A stretch of DNA of 64,000 nucleotides from Proteus vulgaris (GCF_016239305.1 NZ_JAEHOQ010000001.1:296599-360598), one strand, 5' to 3'. Positions 38,792 through 51,465 are shown, numbered from the stretch's first letter. The notes: generated from the letters alone by a model not told the origin. Numbers and translations are program-made.

Positions 38792-41602
38792 TTAAGCAAA
38801 CTTACGTTCTTCACCGTTACCGGCTACGTTAGTAACACAGCGTCCGCATAATTCAGCGTGTTCCGCTACTTGACCGATATCTGTCGCATAATGCCAGCAA
38901 CGAGGGCATTTTTCGCCATCTGCTTTGTTAAAGGCGATTTTTAAACCCGCCATATCAGAGGCTAATGCTGTTTCTGGTGCTTCATTAATATCAGCGACTG
39001 TCGCTTGAGATGTTAATAAAACAAAACGTAGCTCATTACCTAATGCATTTAATTTATCTGCTAAAGCTTTATCTGCATACAGTGTGACTGATGCTTCTAA
39101 AGAGCCACGCAGTTGTTTATCTGTACGTGCTTGCTCTAACACCTTATTAACTTCACCACGAACAGCCAATAATTCAGCCCAGTAATCATCATTTAAGGTT
39201 TCTGATGCATCTAAACCAAATAAATCGGTATACCACTCTTCAGTTAAGACGTATTTTGCACGCTCACCTGGTAGTTCATTCCAGATCTCATCAGCAGTGA
39301 ATGACATAACTGGCGCCATCCAACGAACTAATGCTTCACTGATATGGAATAATGCTGTTTGGCAACTACGACGAGCAACGCTATCGCTTTTCGCGGTATA
39401 TTGTCTGTCTTTTATGATATCTAGGTAGAAAGAACCCATTTCCACTGAACAGAACTGCATTAAGCGCTGAATAACGTTATGGAAATCGTAATTCTCATAA
39501 TGTTTTAGGATATCCGCTTGCGCTGCTTTCGCACGGCCTACTGCCCAGCGATCAAGTGTCACCATCTCTTCTGGCTTAACTTGATGTTTTACAGGATCAA
39601 AACCGTTTAAGTTTGCTAAGAAGAAGCGCGCAGTATTACGAATACGACGATAAGTATCCGCAGAACGTTTTAAGATTTCATCAGATACGGCGATTTCACC
39701 TGTGTAGTCTGTTGATGCAACCCATAAACGTAAGATATCAGCACCCAGTTTATCCATCACATCCTGTGGACTTACTGTGTTACCAATAGATTTAGACATT
39801 TTACGGCCTTGTCCATCTACGGTAAAACCATGTGTTAATACTTGGCGGTAAGGTGCTTTGCCTTTAATTGCCGTTGAGATCATCAAAGAAGACATAAACC
39901 AACCACGATGTTGGTCAGAGCCTTCTAAATACATATCAGCTGAATTACCATGGAATTCTGGGCGAGCATCAACCACGGTTGAGTGTGTTGATCCTGAATC
40001 AAACCATACATCCAGCGTATCTGGCGTTTTCATGTAATCGTCAGCTTCATCACCCAGCACTTCACGAATATCTAAATCCCACCATGCTTGAATACCACTA
40101 ACCTCAACACGTTTTGCTACTTCTTCCATCAACTCTAAAGTACGTGGATGTGGCTCCTGTGTCTCTTTATGAACAAACAGAGACATTGGAGTACCCCAAG
40201 TACGCTGACGTGAAATACACCAGTCGGGACGGTTTTCAACCATTGACTCAATTCGTGCTTGGCCCCAATCAGGGATCCATTTAACGCCCTTGATCTCTTT
40301 TAATGATTGTTGACGTAATCCGTTTTTATCCATGCCAATAAACCATTGTGGTGTTGCACGGAAAATAACAGGGGTTTTATGTCTCCAACAGCAGGGATAG
40401 CTGTGCTGCAATGTTTCGTGATGTAACAGAGCGCCTTTTTCTTTTAGCAATTCAACGATGACATCGTTCGCTTTAAAAACAAAAACGCCATCTAATGTTG
40501 GATAAGTACCTGGTAAATAACAGCCATTTGGCCCAACTGGGTTTGCAACTTCTAAACCGTATTTTTGACCAACCACAAAGTCGTCAGGACCGTGACCTGG
40601 TGCAGTATGCACCGCGCCTGTACCTGCTTCTAAAGTAACGTGATCACCTAAAATGGCAGGAACATCAAAGCCCATAAATGGATGATTAAAGCGTAGCAGT
40701 TCTAAATCTGTACCTTTACATTCACCTAAAACAGCCCAGCCAGTTACGCCAATACGTTTCATCACGTATTCAACAAGATCAGCAGCTAAAATCACACACT
40801 CATCATTAAATGAAACCAAAGCATAATTAAATTCTGCATTTAATGCGATAGCGCGGTTAGCAGGTAATGTCCAAGGTGTTGTTGTCCAGATAACCAAAGA
40901 AATTGGTTTATCTGTTGCTGAACCAAATTTAGCAGCAACGGCTTTTGGATCTACGGCGGTGAAACGCACATCAATAGAAGGTGATGTTTTGTCGTAATAT
41001 TCAACTTCAGCTTCTGCCAGTGATGAACCACACGCAGTACACCAATGAACAGGTTTAGCCCCTTTTAACAGATGACCATTTGCGATAATACGCGCTAATG
41101 CACGGATAGTATTCGCTTCAGTTTTATAGTCCATTGTAAGATAAGGTTTTTCCCAATCCCCAAGAACACCTAAACGAATAAAATCTTTTTTCTGTGCTTC
41201 GATTTGCTCGTAAGCGTATTTACGACATTCCTCGCGGAATTGTGCTGCCGATATTTTCTCTCCTGGTTTACCTACGATTTGTTCAACTTTTAGTTCGATA
41301 GGTAATCCGTGACAATCCCATCCTGGAATGTACGGAGAGTCAAAACCTGACAACCCTTTGGATTTAATAATAATATCTTTGAGAATTTTGTTTACTGAGT
41401 GACCAATATGAATATTGCCGTTAGCGTATGGAGGGCCATCATGCAAAATAAATGTTTTTTTACCACTTTTAGCCTGACGAATAGCTTGATACAAACCTTC
41501 TTTGTACCAACGTGATAACATCTCTGGCTCGCGCTTTGCTAAATCCCCGCGCATAGGGAACCCTGTTTCTGGTAAGTTCAGGGTATTTTTATAGTCACTC
41601 AT
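38792..41602 (-). CDS. ileS: Isoleucyl-tRNA synthetase
   Basis: 936 residues (E. coli 938). Class I motifs are [17 protein letters not shown] and [10 protein letters not shown]. The CP1 editing domain lies between them, with [12 protein letters not shown], and a C-terminal zinc-binding pair is CPRCWHY and CGRCV. It charges tRNA-Ile and edits valine. It is in the ribF-ileS-lspA-fkpB-ispH cluster. Confidence 0.98.
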   Translation of the reverse strand: MSDYKNTLNLPETGFPMRGDLAKREPEMLSRWYKEGLYQAIRQAKSGKKTFILHDGPPYANGNIHIGHSVNKILKDIIIKSKGLSGFDSPYIPGWDCHGLPIELKVEQIVGKPGEKISAAQFREECRKYAYEQIEAQKKDFIRLGVLGDWEKPYLTMDYKTEANTIRALARIIANGHLLKGAKPVHWCTACGSSLAEAEVEYYDKTSPSIDVRFTAVDPKAVAAKFGSATDKPISLVIWTTTPWTLPANRAIALNAEFNYALVSFNDECVILAADLVEYVMKRIGVTGWAVLGECKGTDLELLRFNHPFMGFDVPAILGDHVTLEAGTGAVHTAPGHGPDDFVVGQKYGLEVANPVGPNGCYLPGTYPTLDGVFVFKANDVIVELLKEKGALLHHETLQHSYPCCWRHKTPVIFRATPQWFIGMDKNGLRQQSLKEIKGVKWIPDWGQARIESMVENRPDWCISRQRTWGTPMSLFVHKETQEPHPRTLELMEEVAKRVEVSGIQAWWDLDIREVLGDEADDYMKTPDTLDVWFDSGSTHSTVVDARPEFHGNSADMYLEGSDQHRGWFMSSLMISTAIKGKAPYRQVLTHGFTVDGQGRKMSKSIGNTVSPQDVMDKLGADILRLWVASTDYTGEIAVSDEILKRSADTYRRIRNTARFFLANLNGFDPVKHQVKPEEMVTLDRWAVGRAKAAQADILKHYENYDFHNVIQRLMQFCSVEMGSFYLDIIKDRQYTAKSDSVARRSCQTALFHISEALVRWMAPVMSFTADEIWNELPGERAKYVLTEEWYTDLFGLDASETLNDDYWAELLAVRGEVNKVLEQARTDKQLRGSLEASVTLYADKALADKLNALGNELRFVLLTSQATVADINEAPETALASDMAGLKIAFNKADGEKCPRCWHYATDIGQVAEHAELCGRCVTNVAGNGEERKFA

Positions 41603-41631
41603 TCGATTCTCAGTTCCAATTTTCCGCTAGT

Positions 41632-42573
41632 TTATGACTCCGACCGCTGCGATAAAAAATCCCTAGCAGTAGCCACATCATCTGCGATTTGCTGCTTCAA
41701 TGCATCCAATGATGCAAATCGCTGTTCATTACGCAATTTCTTTCGTAACACAACATCAATACAACGTCCATATAAATCCATATTAACGTCGATTAAATGA
41801 ACTTCTAATTGTACGCCTTTTCCTTTTACAGTCGGGCGACTTCCGATATTTGCCACACCCTGCAAAGGTAATTGATTATCTGATAAATAGACATCAACGG
41901 CATAAACGCCTTTCACAGGTGCAACTAAGCGCTTCATTGGAATATTGGCTGTCGGAAAACCAATAGTTCTACCCAATTCATTACCATGAACAACTCGTCC
42001 ACAAACACTGTAAGGGTGTCCAAGGAGTGATTCAGCAAGAACTAAATCATCATTGAGTAACGCTTCTCGTACTGCGGTGCTACTGATACGTAATCCTTTA
42101 TCGCAATAACTTTCTGTATTTGCGACCTCAAATCCATACCGAACGCCAGCTTGTTGTAAAAAATGGAAATCACCTTCACGATTTTTGCCAAAGCGAAAGT
42201 CATCACCAATAGCAAGAAATTTCACCCCTAACTTATCGACCAGTAGAGATGAAACAAACTCCTCGGGTGTTTGTGCCGCAAATTGTTTATCAAATTTGAC
42301 ACACAAAAGGTAGTCAATACCGCATTCAGCCAAATACTTAATCTTATCTCGTAAACGAGTCAGACGTGCTGGTGCCTTTTCTGGTAAAAAAAACTCAAGC
42401 GGCTGAGGCTCAAAAGTCATCACGACCGTGGGTAACCCTCGCTGTGAGGCTTCTTGCTTCAAGTGTTTCAATAATGCCTGATGGCCTCGATGGACACCAT
42501 CAAAATTCCCAATTGTCAGAACGCAACCATGATGTAGCGCTCTAATATTCTGTATACCGCGAATTAGCTCCAT
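41632..42573 (-). CDS. ribF: Bifunctional riboflavin kinase / FAD synthetase
   Basis: 313 residues, same as E. coli. The N-terminal FMN adenylyltransferase domain has TIGNFDGVHRGHQ, and the C-terminal flavokinase domain has GNELGRTIGFPTAN and GVANIGSRPTVKG. It converts riboflavin to FMN and FAD. It starts 430 bp from the divergent rpsT and lies upstream of ileS. Confidence 0.97.
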   Translation of the reverse strand: MELIRGIQNIRALHHGCVLTIGNFDGVHRGHQALLKHLKQEASQRGLPTVVMTFEPQPLEFFLPEKAPARLTRLRDKIKYLAECGIDYLLCVKFDKQFAAQTPEEFVSSLLVDKLGVKFLAIGDDFRFGKNREGDFHFLQQAGVRYGFEVANTESYCDKGLRISSTAVREALLNDDLVLAESLLGHPYSVCGRVVHGNELGRTIGFPTANIPMKRLVAPVKGVYAVDVYLSDNQLPLQGVANIGSRPTVKGKGVQLEVHLIDVNMDLYGRCIDVVLRKKLRNEQRFASLDALKQQIADDVATARDFLSQRSES

Positions 42574-42925
42574 AACTGGCTCAATACCGTGGAAATTATT
42601 GGATTATACCTTGTCAAAGGCTTGAGAGTAACCCAATATATCAATGTTTATTGATGAGTAATATCTCGACGAGTCGATTCACTATTATTCTTAAATGTGA
42701 TTACTCACATTAAACAAAAATGGACTATCACTCACTTCTTGGTTATAAAATCGCATAAAATCAATCGTAGATCCTATTAGAATCTATTATTTATTACTCA
42801 TATACACGATTTTGATGATTTTTTCACTCAAAAGACTGTATTCTACCCGTCTTAACTGATAAAATCTTGCGCCATCACAACGAAACAAGTGTCGCGTACA
42901 ACGACGCTAATTTTGTATAAATCCA

Positions 42926-42954
42926 TTGACAAACTTAGGTTGAAAAGGCATATT
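42926..42954 (+). promoter_or_regulatory. rpsT promoter
   Basis: TTGACA (perfect -35) is 17 bp from CATATT. Transcription would start near 42961, about 43 bases before the rpsT TTG, resembling the proximal rpsT promoter of E. coli. The rest of the 42574-43003 gap shows no gene. Confidence 0.65.
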
Positions 42955-43003
42955 CCTTCACCTTTGTATTTGTCCTCGCTAGAATATATTTGGGAGTTGG
43001 AAC

Positions 43004-43264
43004 TTGGCTAATATCAAATCAGCTAAGAAACGTGCGGTTCAGTCTGAAAAGCGTCGTCAGCACAACGCAAGCCGTCGTTCTATGATGCGTACTTACATTA
43101 AAAAAGTATACGCAGCAGTTGCTTCAGGTGATAAAGAAGCAGCACAAAAAGCATTTAATGACATGCAACCAATTGTTGACCGTCAGGCAACTAAAGGCTT
43201 AATTCACAAGAATAAAGCTGCACGTCATAAAGCTAATCTGCAAGCACAAATCAAAGCAATGTAA
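43004..43264 (+). CDS. rpsT: 30S ribosomal protein S20, TTG start
   Basis: 86 residues: [17 protein letters not shown] and a highly basic, helical remainder. The initiator is TTG with GGGAG upstream. E. coli rpsT also starts with TTG, which matters for its translational autoregulation by S20. A strong terminator follows 19 bases later. It is divergent from ribF. Confidence 0.97.
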   Translation: MANIKSAKKRAVQSEKRRQHNASRRSMMRTYIKKVYAAVASGDKEAAQKAFNDMQPIVDRQATKGLIHKNKAARHKANLQAQIKAM

Positions 43265-43283
43265 TATTGCTTTCTTGTGTTAT

Positions 43284-43309
43284 AAAAAACCGGCTTATGC
43301 CGGTTTTTT
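43284..43309 (+). terminator. Terminator of rpsT
   Basis: AAAAAACCGGC and GCCGGTTTTTT form a perfect 11-bp stem with TTAT loop and T-run. It may also serve nhaR from the other side. Confidence 0.9.
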
Positions 43310-43336
43310 GTTTTCTACTTTTTAACCGTAAATCAC

Positions 43337-44257
43337 TTATGAATTTACAACACTCTTCTTGTTCCCATTAAAAAGCTCTGAAAAATCAGTATTACAAACG
43401 CGTTGAACGGCTGGGTGTTGGATCATCCGCTCTGCAAAAATCGCATAATACTCTTCTTTTACAGTATCAAGTTTCCCAATTTCTTCAATATTACTATGAG
43501 CAAAAGTTTCATCGGTATACAGTGAAGGGGCTACAAAAATAGCATTATAATTTAATCCGAATGCTTTCATTAATGCCGCATCATCAAACTCCCCCAATAT
43601 TTCCACTTGCAGATTTTTATTACGTATCCACGTTAACAAATGGCGACCTAACATATATCGACGACCAGGAATGAGTAATTTTCGCTCTTCTAAACATTCA
43701 GGAAAGGGTTTTTCAGGAAGTGGATGGCTGCAAAAGAAACTCATATTACATTCACCGAGTTTTACAGAAAACAGACCTTCTTGTTGTGAAGAATCCACAG
43801 GGCAATCTGATAAAATCATATCCAGCTTATGCTGGCTTAATTGCTCTAATAGTAATTCATGCGTTGATTCAAAACAGCGCAGATGGATTTGCTCATGATC
43901 AATCACAGCCGTTTCTAATACGCGACTGACTAATTGTTTAGATAATGCATCAGCAACTCCGACATCAAACAACAAGTTCGATTCACGACTATAGTTGACG
44001 ATATCCAGCATCTCTTGGCTTAGCATAAACATTTTATCGGCATAACGGAAAATAAGTTGCCCCAATTCTGAAGGCACTAACCCCCTTCCTTGGCGTTTAA
44101 ACAACTTACCACCCAACCTTTCTTCTAATGCTTTAATTTGCCCTGTAATTGTCTGAGGTGTCAGATACAGAGCTTCTGCTGCACCTACAACAGAGCCTTC
44201 TTTACACACATGCCAAAAATAATAAAGATGGTTAAAATTGAGATGTGACACCCGCAT
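43337..44257 (-). CDS. nhaR: LysR-type activator NhaR
   Basis: 306 residues, very similar to E. coli NhaR over most of its length. The N-terminal winged helix is [21 protein letters not shown] with [20 protein letters not shown]. The sensing domain ends [21 protein letters not shown]. It activates nhaA in response to sodium. It lies 190 bases downstream of nhaA, the same order as E. coli. Confidence 0.95.
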   Translation of the reverse strand: MRVSHLNFNHLYYFWHVCKEGSVVGAAEALYLTPQTITGQIKALEERLGGKLFKRQGRGLVPSELGQLIFRYADKMFMLSQEMLDIVNYSRESNLLFDVGVADALSKQLVSRVLETAVIDHEQIHLRCFESTHELLLEQLSQHKLDMILSDCPVDSSQQEGLFSVKLGECNMSFFCSHPLPEKPFPECLEERKLLIPGRRYMLGRHLLTWIRNKNLQVEILGEFDDAALMKAFGLNYNAIFVAPSLYTDETFAHSNIEEIGKLDTVKEEYYAIFAERMIQHPAVQRVCNTDFSELFNGNKKSVVNS

Positions 44258-44447
44258 AGTTATCTTCCTTTCAACTTCTGTGCCTTAGACACAGACTATG
44301 TAATAACGCATTAGTTTGCGATTGGCTTTCCTTGCATCCAATCCTCATAAAAACACCTACGGCACAATACACTGTATTGCACCGTAGATTTAAATATATA
44401 GCTCGGTATTTATTGTGTTGAGAAACTCAAATCCGTAATAAATTTCC

Positions 44448-45626
44448 TTATATTGGCTTCGTTTTTGACTTCGGTAAAACAGAACGAAGCAACAAATATC
44501 CCACAACTGCAGCTACCGTTGAACCTACTAAAATACCAAGCTTAGAGTAGGTGTTATAAGCTTCACTTGCACCATCAAATGCTAATCCTGCGATAAAGAT
44601 AGACATAGTAAAACCGATACCACAGAGCACAGATACTGCAAATATTTGCTTAAGATTAATCGCATCTGGTAATTTTGCAATGCCTAGTTTTACCGAAACC
44701 CAACTAAAGAGAAAAATTCCAATCGGCTTACCTAAAAATAGGCCTAATGCGATACCTAATGGCAATGCTGATAATATGCCATCTAACGTCACACCATTTA
44801 AGGAAACTCCTGCATTACTAAATGCAAATAGTGGCAAAATTAAATAGGCAACCCAAGGATGTAACACATGCTCTAATTCTTCAGAAGGTGAATCACCTTC
44901 TTTATTTCTTAATGGGATAATGAATCCGACAATGACACCCGCAATAGTGGCATGAATGCCCGATTTTAAAATACACACCCACAAAATAAATCCAAGAACT
45001 AAATAAGCGGCTGTATTGCCAACTTTACGCCAATTCATTATCCCCAGAGCAATAACAATCAACCCAGCCAAAGCCAATGGCATCAGTGCAATACTCTTTG
45101 AATAAAAGAGTGCGATAATCACAATAACGCCTAAGTCATCGATAATCGCCAAGGCTAATAAGAAAACCTTTAATTCAACAGGGACACGTTTACCTAATAA
45201 CGCCATCACCCCCAATGCAAATGCAATATCTGTTGCTGCTGGAATTGCCCAACCTTGTTGCCCAACAGCATCAGCATGATTAAACATAAGATAAACCAAT
45301 GCAGGAGCTAACATACCGCCTACAGCAGCAATTGCAGGGAAAATAGCTCTATCACGTTGAGCTAAAGAGCCTTCTTTTAATTCACGCTTAACTTCTAATC
45401 CAACCACTAAAAAGAAAATGGCCATTAAGGCATCATTTACCCAAAGCAGTAATGGCTTATCAAGTTCGAATGCACCAAACTTGATCATAATAGGAATAGA
45501 TAAAAACTCATTATACAAAGCACTTAGAGGTGTATTCGCCATAATCAATGCGATAATAGCAGCAATAATCAGAAGAATACCGCCTGATGCCTCTAATCTC
45601 AAAAACTGTCTAATAATTGCCGTCAT
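44448..45626 (-). CDS. nhaA: Na+/H+ antiporter NhaA
   Basis: 392 residues (E. coli 388) with about twelve membrane helices. The ion-binding aspartates are in [19 protein letters not shown], and the N-terminal [20 protein letters not shown] is characteristic. It expels sodium at alkaline pH, important in a urease-positive organism that alkalinises its surroundings (the last point is inference). The 45627-46077 region upstream is AT-rich with no visible gene. Confidence 0.96.
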   Translation of the reverse strand: MTAIIRQFLRLEASGGILLIIAAIIALIMANTPLSALYNEFLSIPIMIKFGAFELDKPLLLWVNDALMAIFFLVVGLEVKRELKEGSLAQRDRAIFPAIAAVGGMLAPALVYLMFNHADAVGQQGWAIPAATDIAFALGVMALLGKRVPVELKVFLLALAIIDDLGVIVIIALFYSKSIALMPLALAGLIVIALGIMNWRKVGNTAAYLVLGFILWVCILKSGIHATIAGVIVGFIIPLRNKEGDSPSEELEHVLHPWVAYLILPLFAFSNAGVSLNGVTLDGILSALPLGIALGLFLGKPIGIFLFSWVSVKLGIAKLPDAINLKQIFAVSVLCGIGFTMSIFIAGLAFDGASEAYNTYSKLGILVGSTVAAVVGYLLLRSVLPKSKTKPI

Positions 45627-46077
45627 AATATTAACCTCAAAATCACTAATCTTGTTAATAATATGCTAACCATGGATTCGTAAAAAACAGTTTATTTATG
45701 GATAATAACTCGCTTTTTTCGAGTTAAATAAGAAATATTAAGAAAAACAAGATAGATACTCGAGATTAATCAACATTATTTCTTAATAGAAAAAGAAAAC
45801 GATAATTGAATAATAAAATTACAACAATTTGATAAATATGCCATTTTTTAACTTATTAGTAAAAACAAACATCTAATTCAATAAACAACGTCAACCAATA
45901 AAATAGATCAAACATACTAATTTTTAATTATCACAAAATAATATTATTTTTAACTTTTTCATTTATAGCATTCTCAGATTATGAGGAAAAAGAAAATGTT
46001 ATATATTTCACTATTTACCCATTGTGTTATGGTTTTATAAAAATAATTTTTGCTTTAGTACAAAGGCCTCTATCAAT

Positions 46078-46923
46078 ATGTCGATTATCGTTTTTATTGC
46101 CGTGCTATTTGCCGCTGTCTTCCATGCATGTTGGAATGCATTAGTCAAAGTAGGCAGTGATCGATTTTTGGGGATCTCGTTACTTACATTTTTTTCAGGT
46201 ATTGTGACAATCCCTGCTCTGTTTTGGATTGGACTACCCGAACTAGGGGCATGGAAATGGCTTATTCTTTCCGTCCTATTTCATATTGGTTACACTCTTT
46301 CTTTAAGCCGATGTTATACCTTGGCAGATTTTAATCAGGTCTATCCGATTTCTCGTGGTAGTGCGCCATTAATGACTGCTGTTCTTAGCTTTTTTCTTTT
46401 TCATGAAACACTTCCTGTTACTGGCTTAATCGGCATTTTATTGATTATTTTGGGTATTATCCTTATTTCACGTAGCAGAAAAATAGCGACGTTTAATTTA
46501 CGTAAAGATGCACTCTTTTTTGCGCTCCTTACTGCATTATTTACCGCAAGTTATACCCTTTCTGATGGTAATGGCTCCCGAGTGGGAGAAACACCTTTTG
46601 CTTATATTTTATGGCTCTTCTTTTTAAATGGTATCGCAATGTATTTACTGGCATGGCTTCGTTATCGCCAGCACTTAAAAGCAAAAATAAAAGATTATTG
46701 GAAGCCCGCGTTTTTAGGTGGGATCATGCAATTAGTCAGTTATGGCATTGTGATATGGGCGATGAGTCATGCTTCTATTGTGCTTGTAGCAGCATTAAGA
46801 GAAACCAGCGTACTATTTGCTATGGTCTTATCTGTTTATTTGCTAAAAGAACAGTTTAACCGTAAACAATTATTAGCCTGTTTAGTCATTTTAGCGGGTA
46901 TTGTCGCCATCAAAATGGGGTGA
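46078..46923 (+). CDS. DMT/EamA family transporter
   Basis: 281 residues from the ATG at 46078 (AAAGG upstream). The frame is open back to 46024, but that part is not hydrophobic and is left out. It has ten membrane helices in two EamA halves, with QVYPISRGSAPLMTAVLSF in the first and IVLVAALRETSVLFAMVLS in the second. It probably exports a small metabolite, but the substrate is unknown. It is inserted between nhaA and dnaJ. Confidence 0.85.
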   Translation: MSIIVFIAVLFAAVFHACWNALVKVGSDRFLGISLLTFFSGIVTIPALFWIGLPELGAWKWLILSVLFHIGYTLSLSRCYTLADFNQVYPISRGSAPLMTAVLSFFLFHETLPVTGLIGILLIILGIILISRSRKIATFNLRKDALFFALLTALFTASYTLSDGNGSRVGETPFAYILWLFFLNGIAMYLLAWLRYRQHLKAKIKDYWKPAFLGGIMQLVSYGIVIWAMSHASIVLVAALRETSVLFAMVLSVYLLKEQFNRKQLLACLVILAGIVAIKMG

Positions 46924-46945
46924 TCTTGAGCCATCATATTCAAAT

Positions 46946-46984
46946 AAAAAGGCCTGATGATAAATACTGTCATCAGGCCTTTTT
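46946..46984. terminator. Bidirectional terminator between EamA gene and dnaJ
   Basis: AAAAAGGCCTGATGA and TCATCAGGCCTTTTT pair perfectly over 15 bp, in the 80-bp gap between the convergent genes, with T-runs both ways. Confidence 0.92.
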
Positions 46985-47003
46985 GAAAGGGGGGTAATAA
47001 AAA

Positions 47004-48143
47004 TTATTTCGTTAAATCATCAAAGAATTTTTTTACACCATCTAGAAAACTTTTAGAGCGCGGTGTATTTTTCTCACCACTTTTACCACCAAATGATTCA
47101 CCAAGTTGTTCCATTAACTCTTTTTGTTTCTCATTGAGTTTAACAGGGGTTTCAACAACAACACGGCACATCAAATCACCGACAGTGCTACTGCGTACAG
47201 ACTTGACACCTTTACCTTTCATACGGAACATTTTGCCCGTTTGAGTTTCTGCTGGGATTTTAAGTTTTACACGGCCATCCAGTGTAGGAACTTCAATTTC
47301 GCCCCCCAAAGCAGCAATCGCAAAGTTAATCGGAACTTCGCAATAAAGGTTATTACCATCGCGCTCAAATATATGATGTTGGCGAACATGAACCTGTACA
47401 TATAAATCGCCTGCTGGTGCACCATTTTCGCCCGCTTCACCTTCACCACTTAAGCGGATCCGATCACCCGTATCAACGCCAGCTGGAATTTTAACAGACA
47501 GTGTTTTATAACGCTCAACACGACCATCACCATGACATTTAGAGCAAGGCTCTTTAATCACTTTACCGCGACCATGGCACGTTGGACATGCTTGCTGTAC
47601 AGTGAAGAAACCTTGACGTAAATGAACCTGACCCGCACCATGACAGGTAGAGCATGTTTCTGCCGAAGTACCTTCTTTAGCACCACTACCATGGCATTTA
47701 TCACAAGTTTCTAATGTCGGTATACGAATTTCTTTAGTCACACCACGAACCGCTTCTTCAAGCGTTAAGTCCATGTTGTATTGTAAGTCAGAACCTCGTG
47801 ATGCACGTTGTTGACGGCGACCACCACCAAAAATATCACCAAAAACATCACCGAAAATATCACCAAAGTCAGCGCCACCACCAAAACCGCCACCACCTTG
47901 ACCACCAAATCCGCCTTGCTCAAAGGCTGCATGACCATATTGATCGTAAGCTGCACGTTTTTGCGCATCACTTAAGACTTCATAGGCTTCTTTGATTTCT
48001 TTAAATTTTGATTCTGACTCTTTATCCCCCTGATTACGGTCTGGGTGATATTTCATTGCTAAACGCTTATATGCACGTTTAATTTCTTTTTCATCGGCGT
48101 TTTTGCTTAAACCGAGAACTTCGTAAAAATCTCTTTTTGCCAT
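47004..48143 (-). CDS. dnaJ: Chaperone DnaJ (Hsp40)
   Basis: 379 residues. The J-domain has the [12 protein letters not shown] motif. A Gly/Phe-rich linker (roughly residues 75-110) is followed by four zinc-binding repeats ([36 protein letters not shown]) and the C-terminal client-binding domains. It stimulates DnaK ATPase and delivers clients. It is about 105 bases downstream of dnaK, in one heat-shock operon. Confidence 0.98.
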   Translation of the reverse strand: MAKRDFYEVLGLSKNADEKEIKRAYKRLAMKYHPDRNQGDKESESKFKEIKEAYEVLSDAQKRAAYDQYGHAAFEQGGFGGQGGGGFGGGADFGDIFGDVFGDIFGGGRRQQRASRGSDLQYNMDLTLEEAVRGVTKEIRIPTLETCDKCHGSGAKEGTSAETCSTCHGAGQVHLRQGFFTVQQACPTCHGRGKVIKEPCSKCHGDGRVERYKTLSVKIPAGVDTGDRIRLSGEGEAGENGAPAGDLYVQVHVRQHHIFERDGNNLYCEVPINFAIAALGGEIEVPTLDGRVKLKIPAETQTGKMFRMKGKGVKSVRSSTVGDLMCRVVVETPVKLNEKQKELMEQLGESFGGKSGEKNTPRSKSFLDGVKKFFDDLTK

Positions 48144-48166
48144 TCTAGATTACCCTTGACATAAGC

Positions 48167-48198
48167 ACACGGGCGTAGAGTTTCCTCGACGCCCGTGT
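48167..48198 (-). repeat. Hairpin in the dnaK-dnaJ spacer
   Basis: ACACGGGCGT and ACGCCCGTGT form a perfect 10-bp stem in the gap between dnaK and dnaJ, without a T-run. It probably affects mRNA processing or the DnaK:DnaJ ratio rather than ending transcription. Confidence 0.6.
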
Positions 48199-48248
48199 TC
48201 GGTATCAGTAACTATTCACAAGTGAGTTACCGTGGCCCGTTAAGGGCA

Positions 48249-50174
48249 TTATTTCTTATCTTTGCCGTCAACTTCTTCAAATTCTGCATCGACAACATCA
48301 TCATCTTTCTTCGCACTTGCATCTGCGCCAGCAGCATTACCTGCAGCGCCAGCCTGTGCTTGTTGTTGTGCGATTTCTAACAGTTTTTCAGAAGCTTCTA
48401 CTAATGCTTTAATTTTTGCTTCAATAGCGTCTTTATCTTCGCCTTTAGACGCAATTTCTAATTCACTTACCGCTTTTTCGATAGCTTCTTTATCGTTCGC
48501 TGGTAATTTATCACCTGCTTCTTCAATTTGTTTACGAGTACCGTGAACTAATTGGTCAGCTTGGTTACGAGTTTGCACTAATTCTTCAAATTTACGGTCT
48601 GATTCTGCGTTGGCTTCTGCATCACGTACCATTTTTTGGATTTCTTCTTCATTTAAACCAGAAGAAGCTTTAATTGTGATATTTTGCTCGCGACCACTGT
48701 TTTTATCTTTAGCTGATACATGCAAAATACCATCAGCATCGATATCAAAAGTAACTTCGATTTGTGGCATACCGCGTGGCGCAGCCTGAATACCATCTAA
48801 GTTAAATTGACCCAGTGATTTGTTATCACTAGCACGTTTACGTTCACCTTGTAATACGTGAATAGTTACTGCAGATTGGTTATCTTCTGCGGTAGAGAAC
48901 ACTTGGCTATGTTTAGTTGGGATTGTGGTATTTTTTGCAATCAGAGATGTCATTACACCACCCATTGTTTCGATACCTAAAGACAGTGGAGTTACGTCAA
49001 GTAACAGAACGTCTTTAACATCCCCCGCTAATACACCACCTTGAACAGCAGCCCCCATTGCAACCGCTTCATCTGGGTTAACGTCTTTACGTGGTTCTTT
49101 ACCGAAGAAATCAGCAACAGTCTTCTGGACCATTGGCATACGAGTTTGACCACCAACCAGGATAACGTCGTTAACTTCGCTTACTTTCAGGCCAGCATCT
49201 TCTAAAGCAACACGTACTGGTTCCATTGAACGCTTAACTAAATCTTCAACTAAAGATTCCAATTTTGCACGAGTTACTTTGATATTTAAGTGCTTAGGAC
49301 CTGTTGCATCAGCAGTAACGTATGGCAAGTTAACATCTGTTTGTTGTGCTGAAGATAATTCAATTTTCGCTTTTTCAGCCGCTTCTTTCAGACGTTGCAT
49401 TGCTAATGGATCGTTACGTAGATCAATGCCTTGTTCTTTTTTAAATTCATCAACTAAGTAGTTAATTAAACGACTATCGAAGTCTTCACCACCTAAGTGA
49501 GTATCACCATTGGTTGACAGAACTTCATAGGTTTTTTCGCCATCTACTTCATCGATTTCGATGATAGAGATATCGAATGTACCACCACCTAAGTCATAAA
49601 CTGCGATAGTACGGTTACCGACTTCACGGTCTAAACCATAAGCCAGAGCAGCCGCAGTTGGTTCGTTAATAATACGTTTAACTTCAAGACCTGCGATACG
49701 ACCTGCATCTTTAGTTGCTTGACGTTGCGCATCGTTAAAGTAAGCAGGAACAGTAATAACTGCTTCAGTAACTGCTTCACCTAAATAGTCTTCTGCTGTT
49801 TTCTTCATTTTTTTCAGGACTTCAGCAGATACTTGTGGTGGAGCCATTTTATCGTTACGAGCTTCAATCCAAGCATCACCATTATCAGCCTTAACAATTT
49901 TGTAAGGCATGATAGCAACGTCACGTTGAACTTCTTCATCTTCAAAACGACGGCCAATTAAACGTTTGATGGCAAATAAAGTATTTTGTGGGTTAGTCAC
50001 AGCCTGACGTTTTGCTGGCTGACCAACTAAGATTTCACCATCTTGTGCATATGCAACGATTGAAGGAGTAGTACGATCGCCCTCACTGTTTTCAATAACC
50101 CGGGCAGTTTTGCCATCCATTACAGCAACACAAGAGTTAGTTGTACCCAGGTCAATACCAATAATTTTACCCAT
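48249..50174 (-). CDS. dnaK: Chaperone DnaK (Hsp70)
   Basis: 641 residues. Actin-like ATPase motifs are [27 protein letters not shown] and [14 protein letters not shown]. The substrate domain has [16 protein letters not shown], and the lid ends in an Ala-rich tail with [15 protein letters not shown]. It folds and remodels proteins with DnaJ and GrpE. A sigma-32 promoter lies about 160 bases upstream. Confidence 0.98.
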   Translation of the reverse strand: MGKIIGIDLGTTNSCVAVMDGKTARVIENSEGDRTTPSIVAYAQDGEILVGQPAKRQAVTNPQNTLFAIKRLIGRRFEDEEVQRDVAIMPYKIVKADNGDAWIEARNDKMAPPQVSAEVLKKMKKTAEDYLGEAVTEAVITVPAYFNDAQRQATKDAGRIAGLEVKRIINEPTAAALAYGLDREVGNRTIAVYDLGGGTFDISIIEIDEVDGEKTYEVLSTNGDTHLGGEDFDSRLINYLVDEFKKEQGIDLRNDPLAMQRLKEAAEKAKIELSSAQQTDVNLPYVTADATGPKHLNIKVTRAKLESLVEDLVKRSMEPVRVALEDAGLKVSEVNDVILVGGQTRMPMVQKTVADFFGKEPRKDVNPDEAVAMGAAVQGGVLAGDVKDVLLLDVTPLSLGIETMGGVMTSLIAKNTTIPTKHSQVFSTAEDNQSAVTIHVLQGERKRASDNKSLGQFNLDGIQAAPRGMPQIEVTFDIDADGILHVSAKDKNSGREQNITIKASSGLNEEEIQKMVRDAEANAESDRKFEELVQTRNQADQLVHGTRKQIEEAGDKLPANDKEAIEKAVSELEIASKGEDKDAIEAKIKALVEASEKLLEIAQQQAQAGAAGNAAGADASAKKDDDVVDAEFEEVDGKDKK

Positions 50175-50333
50175 TTAAACGCCTCCAAAGAGAATTCTTT
50201 ATCAATTTGACTACCAATCTATATGAGGATGAATATTCATTTTTCAAGTCAAAAATTAATAGACTTAACAACATCATCTCAAAGCGGATATAAAATCAAC
50301 GCAACTCAATAGTGGTAATTGCAGTTGAAAAGA

Positions 50334-50361
50334 AGATGGGGTCATAAATACATTCATCAAG
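50334..50361 (-). promoter_or_regulatory. Sigma-32 heat-shock promoter of dnaKJ
   Basis: On the minus strand CTTGATG and CCCCATCT are separated by 13 bp, close to the sigma-32 consensus CTTGAAA-N13-15-CCCCATNT. Transcription would start about 150 bases before dnaK. Confidence 0.82.
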
Positions 50362-50399
50362 GGGAATCATAAAAAAAAATGCAAAAAATGCGAAAAAAT

Positions 50400-50654
50400 T
50401 AGATCGGGAAAGACTTAATAAATTAAAAATCAATTTTTATCAAATAGTTACATGAAACATAAATAACATCATGGCGAATTAATGCACAAATTTTAAGATT
50501 TAACCGAAAATATAGACGTAACTAATTGAAAATTAATATTTTTTAATAAAAAAAGAAAAGAAGATTGAATAGAATGAGGTTATTTTTGTACTACCTGATT
50601 ACAGCATGAATTCCAATCATTCATACAAATAGTTCGAATAACCTCTTAAATTAT
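50400..50654. other. Intergenic stretch between dnaK promoter and mog
   Basis: No gene is seen. The only structure is a GAGGTTATT/AATAACCTC inverted repeat (50576-50645) enclosing a shorter hairpin, just after the mog stop. It could act as a weak mog terminator but has no T-run. Confidence 0.5.
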
Positions 50655-51242
50655 TTATGCAGAAGTAGGACGACGGGCTGATTTTGGTCTAAATGCTGTA
50701 ACAATATCTTCGTTTGTTTCAATGTAAGGGCCATCTAACAACTGGATACAATAAGGCACACTCGCAAAAATACCACTAACAATCACGTTACCTTCGCTGT
50801 CTTTTAATCCTTCTAGCGTTTCTGCAATCGCTTTAGGTTGTCCAGGTAAGTTTAAAATTAATGCTTGGTTACGAATAACACCAACTTGCCGAGATAAAAT
50901 CGCAGTGGGTACAAATTTCAAACTAATTTGGCGCATTTGTTCACCAAAACCAGGCATTTCTCTATCTGCAATGGCCATTGTCGCATCAGGAGTAACATCA
51001 CGGCGTGCAGGACCCGTTCCTCCCGTTGTTAGCACTAAATGGCAACCTGATTCATCAACAAGTTCACAAAGAGTTTGCTCAATCATCAATTGCTCATCTG
51101 GGATCAAACGAGATTCGATATGAAAAGGCGTTGTTAACGCAGTTTTTAGCCAAGCCTCTAAAGCGGGTAAGCCTTTATCTTCATAAACCCCACTTGATGC
51201 ACGATCAGAAACAGAAACTAACCCTATGCGTAATTCGTTCAT
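50655..51242 (-). CDS. mog: Molybdopterin adenylyltransferase MogA
   Basis: 195 residues (E. coli 195). MoaB/Mog fold motifs are GLVSVSDRASSGVYEDKG and LVLTTGGTGPARRDVTPDAT, with the acidic metal site. It adenylylates molybdopterin before molybdenum insertion. It lies between talB and dnaK as in E. coli. Confidence 0.95.
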   Translation of the reverse strand: MNELRIGLVSVSDRASSGVYEDKGLPALEAWLKTALTTPFHIESRLIPDEQLMIEQTLCELVDESGCHLVLTTGGTGPARRDVTPDATMAIADREMPGFGEQMRQISLKFVPTAILSRQVGVIRNQALILNLPGQPKAIAETLEGLKDSEGNVIVSGIFASVPYCIQLLDGPYIETNEDIVTAFRPKSARRPTSA

Positions 51243-51413
51243 ATCAACCTCAATTAATCAATGACCATCTAACTTGCGCGCAGATATTACCATGAGAACA
51301 CAAGAGAATTAAAAATAATCTCAATATATTAATGATGTTTAATATTTGATTATTGAGAACGGATAATAAAAATTGATAACAATCTATTTTTTATTTATCG
51401 CTAACTAAAATAG

Positions 51414-51434
51414 AAAAAGGGAGCATAAGCTCCC
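51414..51434 (-). terminator. Terminator of the Sel1-repeat gene
   Basis: GGGAGC and GCTCCC around a 4-nt loop, with TTTTT after the stem on the minus strand, 32 bases after the stop. Confidence 0.8.
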
Positions 51435-51465
51435 TCTCTTTAATCTTGAATAATATTAATTAATA